Below are positions 17,470-26,241 of a DNA stretch of 43,818 nucleotides, piece after piece. The DNA lies in the NCBI GenBank assembly GCA_016192985.1, contig JACPTC010000054.1, positions 1-43,818 of the forward strand, in the 5' to 3' direction. The notes beneath the pieces were generated by a model. That model made no database searches and was not told the origin of the DNA. It saw only the letters and a program-made list of their open reading frames with translations. The first letter of the stretch is position 1. Each line of letters opens with the position of its first letter. This stretch comes from Candidatus Woesearchaeota archaeon. GTDB lineage: Archaea > Nanobdellota > Nanobdellia > Woesearchaeales > GW2011-AR4. The position numbers and the translations under genes are program-made.

Positions 17470-18831
17470 TTGTGCATGATTCCTATTAATGTTTCGTTGA
17501 GCTACTATAAAAGGAAGGATATTCAGGAAGAGATAATTGCCAATTCCGAAGACAGGGAAGTGGTGGCAAAGTTCAATGAAAGTTTTGGCAAAAGGCCAGA
17601 CATTCTGAGACATGAAAGTGATATTCTCGAGCTTGCAAAGCAAGGTGCCACCTCTTTTCATGCGTCTGAAGAGCTTTGGAGGAATCCTCTGCAACTCGAT
17701 ACTTCATTTAGGAAATATGAACTTGATAATCTAAGGATTGGCTGGGATTTGGTGCTTGACATTGACTGCGGCATTTTCGAATACTCAAAAATTGCCGCTG
17801 ATTTGGTGGTTAAGGCTTTAAAATTTCACAGTATTAAATCGGTTTCATGCAAATTTTCAGGCAATAGGGGTTTCCATATAGGAGTGCCATTTGAGGCATT
17901 TCCAGAGAAAGTAAGCAATGAAGAGGTCAGAAAGTTGTTTCCGGATGCGCCGAGGAAGATAGCTCTGTACCTCAGGGAGATGATTAAAAGAGAGCTTGTG
18001 CAAAGGATTCTGGAATTAGACGGTCTTAACGCAATTCTGCAAAAAACAGGAAAAAAAGAAAGCGATATTGTAAAATATAAAAATAATAGAAAAATATTGG
18101 ATTCAGAGCCGTTTTTGAATATTGACACTTTGCTTATTTCATCAAGACATCTTTACAGGATGCCTTATTCTTTGCATGAAAAATCAGGATTGGCTTCAGC
18201 GCCTTTAAATCCGGAAAAAGTGCTTTTGTTCAGGAAGGAATTTGCAATTCCTAAAAATGTCAGAATTAGCAGACACCGGTTTCTTGAGAGGAATGATGTC
18301 TATAAAGACGAGGCAAAACAACTGCTCACTGAAGCATTTGACTTCCATGCCAAGGAGGATGTAAAAGTCCTTTCAAGAAATGAAAGAGAATTTCAAGCTC
18401 CGGAAAAGGCTTTGCCAGAAGAATTGTTCCCGCCTTGTATTAATATTATTCTTGGTGGGCTTGAAGACGGGAAAAAAAGGGCATTGTTTATTTTGCTTAA
18501 TTATTTTACATCAATTGGTTGGGATTATGGCTCTATTGAGAAGAGACTTAGAGAGTGGAACCCAAAAAACAAAGAGCCTTTGAGGGAGGTTTACCTTCTC
18601 ACTCAGTTAAGATATCATAAACAATCGCGGAAAAAAATTCTGCCGCCGAATTGCCCAGGAAGGGTGGGCAATATGCCATTAACAAATCAGCATAATTATT
18701 ATACCGATTTGGGTATATGCAAACCCGACAATTTCTGCCTAAAGATAAAGAATCCTGCACAATATTCAACAAAAAAAGCCTGGATGATGGGCAGAGGCAA
18801 AAAGGCTGAAAAATTAGTAAAGTTTAAATAA
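17470..18831 (+). CDS. Archaeal primase: PriS catalytic domain fused to PriL-like C-terminal Fe-S domain
   Basis: PriS motifs LVLDIDCG, CKFSGNRGFHIGV, SSRHLYRMPYSLHEKSGL; C-terminal LFPPCINIILGGLEDGKKRALFILLNYFTSIGW...PPNCPG...GICKPDNFCLKIKNPAQY with the four-Cys PriL-CTD pattern. Confidence 0.85.
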   Translation: MCMIPINVSLSYYKRKDIQEEIIANSEDREVVAKFNESFGKRPDILRHESDILELAKQGATSFHASEELWRNPLQLDTSFRKYELDNLRIGWDLVLDIDCGIFEYSKIAADLVVKALKFHSIKSVSCKFSGNRGFHIGVPFEAFPEKVSNEEVRKLFPDAPRKIALYLREMIKRELVQRILELDGLNAILQKTGKKESDIVKYKNNRKILDSEPFLNIDTLLISSRHLYRMPYSLHEKSGLASAPLNPEKVLLFRKEFAIPKNVRISRHRFLERNDVYKDEAKQLLTEAFDFHAKEDVKVLSRNEREFQAPEKALPEELFPPCINIILGGLEDGKKRALFILLNYFTSIGWDYGSIEKRLREWNPKNKEPLREVYLLTQLRYHKQSRKKILPPNCPGRVGNMPLTNQHNYYTDLGICKPDNFCLKIKNPAQYSTKKAWMMGRGKKAEKLVKFK

Positions 18832-18862
18832 TTGTAGATAAATTAAAATTAGAGGTGATTTG

Positions 18863-19051
18863 ATGGTATTTGGTGTTCAGGAAATAACACTTGCTATTAT
18901 CATAGGCACTTTGGCAGCCATAGTTTATTCTTTAAGAATCCTTGTATTGATGGAGCGCAGGATTGCAAGAATTGAGATGCATATTGAAAGGGTTGTGGAT
19001 AAGGTAATCAAAGAGGAAGTGAGGATCGAAAGGGCTGTCAAAAAAAGATAG
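18863..19051 (+). CDS. Small membrane-anchored protein
   Basis: N-terminal hydrophobic segment then charged helix; good SD (gaggtgat) upstream. Confidence 0.6.
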   Translation: MVFGVQEITLAIIIGTLAAIVYSLRILVLMERRIARIEMHIERVVDKVIKEEVRIERAVKKR

Positions 19052-19053
19052 TT

Positions 19054-19440
19054 CTACTTTATCAGCTCGTCTATCAACAAGCCCCTTCTTTCCGCGACTT
19101 TGACATCTATGACATAGCCATTCTCTGTCTTTTCTATGTCTTCCAAGCTTAAAAAAAGCCATTCTTTCTTCACAAATCTCACGGCAAACCAAGGCTCTGC
19201 GCCAAAAACATCACAAAATTCCCTGAGCTGGTCAACATCATATTTGTCTAGGTACTTCTTTTTTTCTTTTGTTGATTTACATTCAATCGCAATCTTCCTA
19301 AGCTTATTTCCAACAATTAAGTCTGGCCCAGGGTATTTCATTGAACCTGAACCTGCACTGCGCAAACAAGCAAGGCCTTTGCTCCAGAATAAGTGTAATA
19401 ATTCTCTCTCAGCTTTTGACCCTTTGGATTTTGATGACAT
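19054..19440 (-). CDS. hjc: Holliday junction resolvase Hjc
   Basis: SKGSKAERELLHLFWSKGLACLRSAGSGSMKYPGPDLIVGNKLRKIAIECKST. Confidence 0.93.
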   Translation of the reverse strand: MSSKSKGSKAERELLHLFWSKGLACLRSAGSGSMKYPGPDLIVGNKLRKIAIECKSTKEKKKYLDKYDVDQLREFCDVFGAEPWFAVRFVKKEWLFLSLEDIEKTENGYVIDVKVAERRGLLIDELIK

Positions 19441-19468
19441 TTACCCGTTCCTTCCCTAATCAAACATT

Positions 19469-20359
19469 TTATAGCTGAAGTTTCATAAAATCCTTTGCGC
19501 AAATCACATTGTCAAAAATGGTTCTTGCGTCTTCTTCCAGCTCTTGAGTATTTTTGTAGCGCGCGCTGAAATGTATTAAAACAAGCCGCTTCACATTTGC
19601 TTTGTTTGCAACTTGTGCAGCCTGCTTAGCGGTCATATGTCCGTATTCTTCACTTTTTCCAACAAGCTTAGATGAGTATGTGGCTTCGCAGATGAGCAAA
19701 TCAGTATTATCTGCAATCTTATAGCAATTATCACATAATAAGGTATCAGTAATGTAGGCAATTCTTTTACCATTTTCAATATAAGTAACGTCATCCGGCA
19801 TTATTGTTTTACCCTCAATCTCTATAGGCTTGCCTTGCTGCAATTTTGCCAGAAAAGGTCCGATAGGAATGTTAAATTTTTTGACTTTTTTAATGTCTAT
19901 TCTCCTTTTGTCTTTTTCCACAAACCTAAATCCCACAGTTTCTACTCCATGCTCTAATGGATAAGCTTCCAGTTCAAACTCTTTATCTTCAAAAAAAATG
20001 CCGCTTTTAACCTCTTTAACAGAAAAGTCAAGTTTTTTGTCAAAAACAAAAGCCTCAAACATTTTTTCCATTCTTTTGTTTGTTCCAACAGGTCCGTAAA
20101 TCTCAAGTTTGCTGTTGTAATCGCTCGAGCTCAGGCTTTGCATCAGTCCCGGCAAGCCTAACACATGGTCACCGTGCCAGTGGCTAATTAGAATTTTGGT
20201 GACTTTTGTCAAACTGATTCCTGCAATTTTGAGCTGTCTTTGAGTGCCTTCGCCGCAGTCAAAAAGAATTCCAGAAGAGCCGTAGCTAAGGAAAACTGCT
20301 ATCTGGCTTCTTTCTTTTGTTGGAACCATTGATGATGTTCCAAGAAATGTGATTTGCAT
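19469..20359 (-). CDS. rnz: Ribonuclease Z
   Basis: FLGTSSMVPTKERSQ, LISHWHGDHVLGLPGLMQSL, AYITDTLLCDNC, GHMTAKQAAQVA. Confidence 0.95.
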   Translation of the reverse strand: MQITFLGTSSMVPTKERSQIAVFLSYGSSGILFDCGEGTQRQLKIAGISLTKVTKILISHWHGDHVLGLPGLMQSLSSSDYNSKLEIYGPVGTNKRMEKMFEAFVFDKKLDFSVKEVKSGIFFEDKEFELEAYPLEHGVETVGFRFVEKDKRRIDIKKVKKFNIPIGPFLAKLQQGKPIEIEGKTIMPDDVTYIENGKRIAYITDTLLCDNCYKIADNTDLLICEATYSSKLVGKSEEYGHMTAKQAAQVANKANVKRLVLIHFSARYKNTQELEEDARTIFDNVICAKDFMKLQL

Positions 20360-20480
20360 AATTTATTGTATTCGTCAATACTATTTTAATGTTTTTGTTT
20401 TTACATCCTCTTGTTATAGATTCTAGCTATGCAAAAAAAGATTTATAATTCTTAACTTTTCGACACATTAAATAAAAAAA

Positions 20481-20629
20481 TGCGGGGAGAAGGATTCGAA
20501 CCCTCGTAGGCACTAAGCCAGTAGATATCACGCTTGCCTGAAAATAAGTGGACAGGCTTAAGCTTGCCAGAAGCCTTGAGTTTGGGTACTTTAAAGTTCT
20601 ACCCCGTTTGGCCACTCCGGCATCCCCGC
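20481..20629 (-). tRNA. tRNA-Leu(CAA), type II, apparently with two introns (20582-20598 and 20527-20574)
   Basis: Acceptor GCGGGGA/TCCCCGC; D-stem CCG/CGG; variable arm GGC/GCC; T-arm GAGGG-TTCGAAT-CCTTC. Removing 17 nt and 48 nt gives GTAGA-CTCAAGA-TCTAC and an 84-nt tRNA. Confidence 0.8.
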
Positions 20630-20764
20630 ATGAAACACAGAGAATAGGAATATCATTTAAAAAAGTTATTGTTAAACAAAGATTTATCAAAACAAACATG
20701 CTACCATCTCTATGACTGGTGGTTTTTGACACAACACTTATTAAAAACCCGGGGTTTAACATAG

Positions 20765-21259
20765 ATGAAAACAGTAATAGTATCTGGAGTTCCAGGAACT
20801 GGAAAGACAACCTTATCTAAGAAACTATCTAAGAAATTGGATTATTATTATTTTGACGTCAACAATTTTATTGTAAAGAACAAGTTATATGAGGGATATG
20901 ATAAAGAAAGAGGAACAAGGATTATTGACATCAGCATATTAAACAAGAAATTGATCAATGAAATAAAAAATATTGAAAAAAATAAAAAATATCGCGGAAT
21001 AATCATTGATTCCCATCTATCCCATTATCTGCCAAAAAAATCTGCTGATTTCTGCATTGTAACTAAATGTGATATTAAAGAGCTAAATAAAAGATTAAAG
21101 AATAAAAGATATAATAAAGGCAAGGTAGCGGAAAATCTCCAAGCAGAGATATTTGATATTTGTCTGAATGAGGCGAGCGAAAGAAGGCACAATATTCTTG
21201 TTATAGACACTACAAAAGGTTTTAATATAGACGCAATAATTCATAAAATTGGTGGTTAA
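20765..21259 (+). CDS. AK6/Fap7-like adenylate kinase
   Basis: VSGVPGTGKTTLSKKLSKKLDYYYFDVNNFI; GIIIDSHLSHYLP; CDIKELNKRLKNKRYNKGKVAENLQAEIF. Confidence 0.9.
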   Translation: MKTVIVSGVPGTGKTTLSKKLSKKLDYYYFDVNNFIVKNKLYEGYDKERGTRIIDISILNKKLINEIKNIEKNKKYRGIIIDSHLSHYLPKKSADFCIVTKCDIKELNKRLKNKRYNKGKVAENLQAEIFDICLNEASERRHNILVIDTTKGFNIDAIIHKIGG

Positions 21260-22438
21260 ATGCTAGCTCAAAGGGTAAGGAATATTGCGCCAAGCGCTAC
21301 TCTTGCAATTGATTCAAAAGCAAAACAGCTTAAAAAAGAAGGCAAGGATGTGGTCATTTTCGGGGCAGGAGAGCCAGACTTCAATACTCCTGAAAACATT
21401 AAGCAGGCTGCTATCAAAGCAATAATCAGCAATCAAACAAGATACACTCCGATTGACGGAATACCCGAGCTCAAACAAGCTGTTGCAAACAAGCTGAAGC
21501 GAGAGAATAACCTAGACTATGGTATTTCTGAAATTATTATAAGCTGCGGCGGAAAGCATTCACTTTATAACATTGCAATGGCCGTTTTGGATAAAGATGA
21601 CGAAGTGATTCTTCCAGTTCCTTATTGGACAAGTTATAGCGAGATGATAAAGCTTGCAGAAGCTACTCAAATTTTTTGCAAAACAGACGAGAGATTCAAG
21701 CTTACAGCAGATATTGTTGAGCAGAAAATAACTGAAAAGACAAAAATGCTAATCTTGAATAACCCAAGCAATCCTTCAGGGGCAGTTATCGAGCCACAAG
21801 AAATAAAAAAGATTGCTAGGCTTGCTGTTGAGAATAATTTTTATGTACTTTCAGATGAGGTCTATGAACATTTCATTTACGGGAGCGACAGACACATAAG
21901 CATTGCTTCACTGGGAGCGGATATAAAAGATTTAACCACAGTCTCAAGCTCTGTGTCAAAAACATATGCCATGACAGGCTGGCGCATTGGCTATGCAGCT
22001 GGAAATAAGGAAATAATCAAGGCTATGGGCAACCTTCAAAGCCACTCGACAAGCAATCCCACAAGCATTGCGCAATGGGCCGCTGTAGAGGCGTTGAACG
22101 GGCCGCAAGATAGTGTCAAGGAAATGATAAGTGCTTTTGATGAAAGAAGGCGCTTTATGCACAAAAGGCTTAATGAGATTGACGGCATTTCGTGTATCGA
22201 GCCTGAGGGGGCTTTCTACGCTTTTCCCGATATAAGCGAAATAGGTATATCGTCAACAGAATTTGCGGGCAGGCTTCTCAATGAAGCGCTTGTTGCAGTT
22301 GTACCTGGCATTGTATTTGGGAGTGATAACCATGTAAGGCTTAGCTATGCTACGTCCATCCATGAAATCGAAAGGGGTCTTGATAGGATTGAGAAATGGG
22401 TGAATCAAAAGACAGCCGCAATAGAAAATGAAATATGA
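21260..22438 (+). CDS. Class I/II pyridoxal-phosphate aminotransferase (AspC-like)
   Basis: VIFGAGEPDFNTPENI; LNNPSNPSGAVI; SVSKTYAMTGWRIGYAAG. Confidence 0.93.
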   Translation: MLAQRVRNIAPSATLAIDSKAKQLKKEGKDVVIFGAGEPDFNTPENIKQAAIKAIISNQTRYTPIDGIPELKQAVANKLKRENNLDYGISEIIISCGGKHSLYNIAMAVLDKDDEVILPVPYWTSYSEMIKLAEATQIFCKTDERFKLTADIVEQKITEKTKMLILNNPSNPSGAVIEPQEIKKIARLAVENNFYVLSDEVYEHFIYGSDRHISIASLGADIKDLTTVSSSVSKTYAMTGWRIGYAAGNKEIIKAMGNLQSHSTSNPTSIAQWAAVEALNGPQDSVKEMISAFDERRRFMHKRLNEIDGISCIEPEGAFYAFPDISEIGISSTEFAGRLLNEALVAVVPGIVFGSDNHVRLSYATSIHEIERGLDRIEKWVNQKTAAIENEI

Positions 22439-22452
22439 CACTTAATCGAATA

Positions 22453-22821
22453 ATGAAAATAAAAATTAATTTTGGAAATTTTTCTGCTGTTGCAGAATTG
22501 AAGAATAATCTTACAGCAAAAGTAATTTACAATGCGCTCCCCATGGAAGCATCAGCAAACAGATGGGGAGATGAGATTTATTTTCCAATTTCAGTAAAGC
22601 TTGATACAGAGCAGGATGCAAAGGAGGTTGTTGAAGCAGGCGATGTCGCTTACTGGCCGGAGGGCTCCTGTTTCTGCATATTCTGGGGCATAACCCCTTC
22701 ATCAAAAGGAAACGAGATAAGGGCAGCTTCGAAGGTTAATGTATTTGGGAGGATTAAATGTGATGCAAATATTTTCAAGAATGTTAAGAATGGAGATTTG
22801 ATAATTTTAGAGAAGAATTAG
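22453..22821 (+). CDS. Cyclophilin-like (DUF369-type) protein
   Basis: LTAKVIYNALPMEASANRWGDEIYFPI, GDVAYWPEGSCFCIFWGITPSS. Confidence 0.8.
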   Translation: MKIKINFGNFSAVAELKNNLTAKVIYNALPMEASANRWGDEIYFPISVKLDTEQDAKEVVEAGDVAYWPEGSCFCIFWGITPSSKGNEIRAASKVNVFGRIKCDANIFKNVKNGDLIILEKN

Positions 22822-22871
22822 TTTGATTCAAAATTAAAACATTTAAATATACTGATTGAAAATATAATTTT

Positions 22872-23987
22872 ATGAAAAAGCAGCTTTCGTCAATTGACTT
22901 TTCTTATCTTGTAAAAGAGCTTCAGGTTTTGGGGGGTTCAAGAATAGATAAGATTTACCATCCAGAAAAAGACCTGATTATTTTTAACCTCTACAAAAAA
23001 GATGTTGGAAAAAGGATTCTGAGGATTGATATTGGAAAATTTATATTTATAGCAAATGAAAAAGAGGATTATTCTGAAATCCTTGGATTCGGCCAGTTTT
23101 TGAGAAAACACTTAGACGGATATTTTTTAACAGAAATAGTACAAATAAAACCAGAAAGAATACTTAGGTTAACATTCAAAATTAAAGAAGAACAAAAATT
23201 TCTCTATTTAGAGTTTTTCGGCAAAGGAAACGTAATTTTGTGCAATGAGCATGGTGTGATAATCAACTCCCTGGAGCATCACGAATTCAGGGAACGGGTC
23301 GTAAAGCCAAAGCTGAAATATGTATATCCTGTTATGGGCTGCAACCTGTTTGATTTAAAGGAACATGATTTGCCAGATTTATTAAAAAACTCAAAAAAAG
23401 ATACTCTTGTGGCTTCTTTGGCGACGGAATTGGGGTTAGGTGGTTTGTATTCTGAAGAAGTTTGTTTATTATCAAATATTGATAAAATAAAAAATCCGCA
23501 AAACATTGACAACAGTTCAATCAAATTAATAACCAGTTCAATAAAAAAAATAATTAATAAAAAAATTGAGGCAAAAGCAATATTTGAAAATTACAATCTT
23601 GTGGATGTTGTTCCATTTGACTTGACATTTTACCAGAATGAAAAATACCAAAAGCAAGTATTCTCAACATTCAGCGAAGCTATATCGTTCCTCTATTCTC
23701 ATTTCAAAGAGCCGAAAGAAACAGAGTTTGACAAAAAGCTGAATTCATTAAAGCGTATAATTGAACATCAGCAGCAAACCATAGAGCAGTTGAAGAGGGA
23801 AGAATATGAGCTAAGGCAGAAAGGTGAGTCAATCTATAAAAATTACCAGCTAGTAAAAGAGATATTGGAGGAAATCAACAAAGCCAGCAGAAAATACTCA
23901 TGGAGAGAGATAAAGGAAAAATTAAAAGAGCATAAGACAATAAAAGAAGTTAATGAGAAAGAGAGGAAGGTTGTGGTAGAAGTTTGA
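22872..23987 (+). CDS. NFACT-family (RqcH/Tae2-like) protein lacking the C-terminal NFACT-R domain
   Basis: SSIDFSYLVKELQVLGGSRIDKIYHPEKDLIIFNLY; GFGQFLRKHLDGYFLTEI; coiled-coil; ends KEVNEKERKVVVEV* at 371 aa. Confidence 0.8.
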   Translation: MKKQLSSIDFSYLVKELQVLGGSRIDKIYHPEKDLIIFNLYKKDVGKRILRIDIGKFIFIANEKEDYSEILGFGQFLRKHLDGYFLTEIVQIKPERILRLTFKIKEEQKFLYLEFFGKGNVILCNEHGVIINSLEHHEFRERVVKPKLKYVYPVMGCNLFDLKEHDLPDLLKNSKKDTLVASLATELGLGGLYSEEVCLLSNIDKIKNPQNIDNSSIKLITSSIKKIINKKIEAKAIFENYNLVDVVPFDLTFYQNEKYQKQVFSTFSEAISFLYSHFKEPKETEFDKKLNSLKRIIEHQQQTIEQLKREEYELRQKGESIYKNYQLVKEILEEINKASRKYSWREIKEKLKEHKTIKEVNEKERKVVVEV

Positions 23988-24018
23988 AGGGGTTTGCTTT
24001 GCGAGTAATAGATGTATG

Positions 24019-24831
24019 TTAAATTAATCTCTCCAAGTCTTTGGTTAAGGGGGTATTTACCAACACCCCCGTATCGTATGATGGATGCACCTCGCTGTCA
24101 TCAAGGACCATGAATATCATTTCCTTGCCGTCGACTATGCAGAACCTTGCTTTGTTGTTTGTGTGTCTCACTTCTACAGAATGTTTTATTTCATCTGAAT
24201 ATTTTTTTGTGTGTCTTCCAATTTGTGTTAATATTTTTACTGTTATATTCTTCTTTTTTAACTTATCAAATACTGTTTTGAACTGCCCAACCAGACTGAT
24301 AAATTCTTTTTGTGTTGTTGATATTACAACAAACCTCTCAGCTTTTTTTAACATATTTCCTATATGATTGTAAATGTTGTTGTTTCCCCGTATAGTGCTG
24401 ATTAAGTTGGTTTGGTCTATAAGGTGTGCGCCTTGTGTGTGTAGGTTTGTTAATCTTTGAAGGATGTTGGTGTTTTTAATATTAATAACGAGGGTTTTTA
24501 TTTGCTCTTGTGCGTCTTGTTCTGCGCCTTTCTTTGATAATTCTATTGCTGTTTGTGGAGAGACTGAAATGTACTTCATAGGCTTCCCGGGCTTTGACGT
24601 AACAAAACCTTTCTTCTCCAGAGACTCAAGAACATCATAGCTTCTCGATCTCGGCACATTTGCTATGTCACTTAGCTCTCCAGCTGTAGAAACCCCCCTG
24701 CTTAACAAAGCAGTCCAGATTTTCACTTCGTAGTTATTCAAACCCAAAACCCTAAGTTGACTTTCTACTTTCAAGGTGAACACAGCACGGGGTAGTTTGT
24801 TGTTATTTAAAAATCTTTTTATTTTTATCAT
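24019..24831 (-). CDS. TrmB-family transcriptional regulator
   Basis: LRVLGLNNYEVKIWTALLSRGVSTAGELSDIANVPRSRSYDVLESLEKKGFV. Confidence 0.88.
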   Translation of the reverse strand: MIKIKRFLNNNKLPRAVFTLKVESQLRVLGLNNYEVKIWTALLSRGVSTAGELSDIANVPRSRSYDVLESLEKKGFVTSKPGKPMKYISVSPQTAIELSKKGAEQDAQEQIKTLVINIKNTNILQRLTNLHTQGAHLIDQTNLISTIRGNNNIYNHIGNMLKKAERFVVISTTQKEFISLVGQFKTVFDKLKKKNITVKILTQIGRHTKKYSDEIKHSVEVRHTNNKARFCIVDGKEMIFMVLDDSEVHPSYDTGVLVNTPLTKDLERLI

Positions 24832-24865
24832 TATTTAGTGATTACTTTGTTATGACCTACTGTGT

Positions 24866-25028
24866 TGTTTCCGATGGAGTTTATTTTTAAGTTATTGTTC
24901 GTTGTTTTTATTTTCTATATAGAAATTATTGTAATAAAGAAATAGAAAAATAGAAAGTGTTTTCCACAAGAAGTGATGGGGTGTACTAAGTAAAGAAAAT
25001 ATTTAAATACCTCCACTTCTTCTGGAAA
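24866..25028. promoter_or_regulatory. Putative replication origin with ORB-like Orc1/Cdc6 boxes overlapping the cdc6 promoter
   Basis: TTTCCACAAGAAGTGATGGGG (+, 24961-24981), TTTCCAGAAGAAGTGGAGGTA (-, 25028-25008), weaker CTCCATCGGAAAC (-, 24879-24867); AT-rich tract with palindrome TTTCTATATAGAAA (24912-24925); TATA-like atttaaata before the cdc6 ATG. Confidence 0.65.
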
Positions 25029-25031
25029 TCA

Positions 25032-26240
25032 ATGGTGGTAAAGGAATTTGGGGATATTTTTGAGGTGTTTCTTCGGAAAGAAAGTGTTTTTTTTGATAAA
25101 AGGGTTTTTCAATCAAATTACACCCCCGAAACAATCCCTCACAGGGAAGAGCAAGCAAAACAAATAGCGAATATACTGGCTCCTGCCCTAAAGGGAGATA
25201 AACCCTCCAATATTTTTATTTACGGCAAAACCGGAACAGGAAAAACACTGACCGTAAAATACACCACACAAAAATTGATGGAAATTGCTGAAAGAGAAAA
25301 AATACCGTTAAAGGTATTATATGTTAATTGCAAGCTAAAGCGGAGCGCAGACACGGAGTACCGGCTTATTGCCCAACTTGCAGCAGAGCTAGGTAAACCA
25401 CTACCACCAACGGGGTTACCCACAGAGGAAGTTTACAAGGCATTTATTAGGGTGTTAAACAAAAACAAGCAGAACCACATACTAATACTTGATGAAATAG
25501 ACCAGTTGGTGAACAAAACAGGCGACAATGTTCTTTACAATTTAACAAGAATAAATGAAGAACAAACAGAATCACAAGTTTCTTTAATTGGAATATCCAA
25601 TGATGTCTTGTTTGTTGACAGCTTAGACCCGAGAGTGAGGAGTTCCCTTTCTGAAGAAGAAACGGTTTTTCCCCCCTACAATGCACTGCAAATACAATCA
25701 ATTTTAAAACAGAGATCGGAGCTCGCATTCAACAAGGAAGTTTTACAGCCGGGAGTTATTGAGAAATGTGCAGCATATGCTGCTAGGGACCATGGAGACG
25801 CAAGAAGGGCATTGGAGTTGCTGAGGGTTGCAGGTGAAATTGCTGACAGAGGAAATTCAAAAAAAATAATGATTGAGCACATAGACGAGGCAGAAGAAAA
25901 AATTGATAGGGATAGGGTCATAGACATAGTCACAACGCAACCAAAACAATACCAACTTGTTCTTTACTCCATTATCTCCTTGCAGTCAATCAGAAACAAC
26001 AAAATATTCACTGGCGAGGTTTATGAAGTATACAAATCGCTTTGCAACAAAACAAAAACATATGTCTTAACCCAAAGGAGAATCTCGGACATAATATCGG
26101 AATTTGATATGTTGGGTATAGTAAACGCCAAAGTAATTTCAAAGGGAAGATATGGAAGGACAAGGGAAATTTCAATAGAGATACCCCAAACAATATTACC
26201 AAAAACCAAAAAATTGCTTGAAGAAAACATAAAGGCATAA
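25032..26240 (+). CDS. cdc6: Orc1/Cdc6 replication initiator
   Basis: PHREEQAKQIANILAPALKGDKPSNIFIYGKTGTGKTLTVKY; HILILDEIDQLV; C-terminal winged helix (TYVLTQRRISDIISEFDMLGIVNAKV). Confidence 0.96.
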   Translation: MVVKEFGDIFEVFLRKESVFFDKRVFQSNYTPETIPHREEQAKQIANILAPALKGDKPSNIFIYGKTGTGKTLTVKYTTQKLMEIAEREKIPLKVLYVNCKLKRSADTEYRLIAQLAAELGKPLPPTGLPTEEVYKAFIRVLNKNKQNHILILDEIDQLVNKTGDNVLYNLTRINEEQTESQVSLIGISNDVLFVDSLDPRVRSSLSEEETVFPPYNALQIQSILKQRSELAFNKEVLQPGVIEKCAAYAARDHGDARRALELLRVAGEIADRGNSKKIMIEHIDEAEEKIDRDRVIDIVTTQPKQYQLVLYSIISLQSIRNNKIFTGEVYEVYKSLCNKTKTYVLTQRRISDIISEFDMLGIVNAKVISKGRYGRTREISIEIPQTILPKTKKLLEENIKA

Positions 26241-26241
26241 G

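Noticed and set aside
17389-17694. N-terminal extension of the RNase J ORF to 544 aa
   Set aside because: The conserved protein starts at MAEICTIGGYNEVGKN (17388); the extension overlaps the divergent primase gene.
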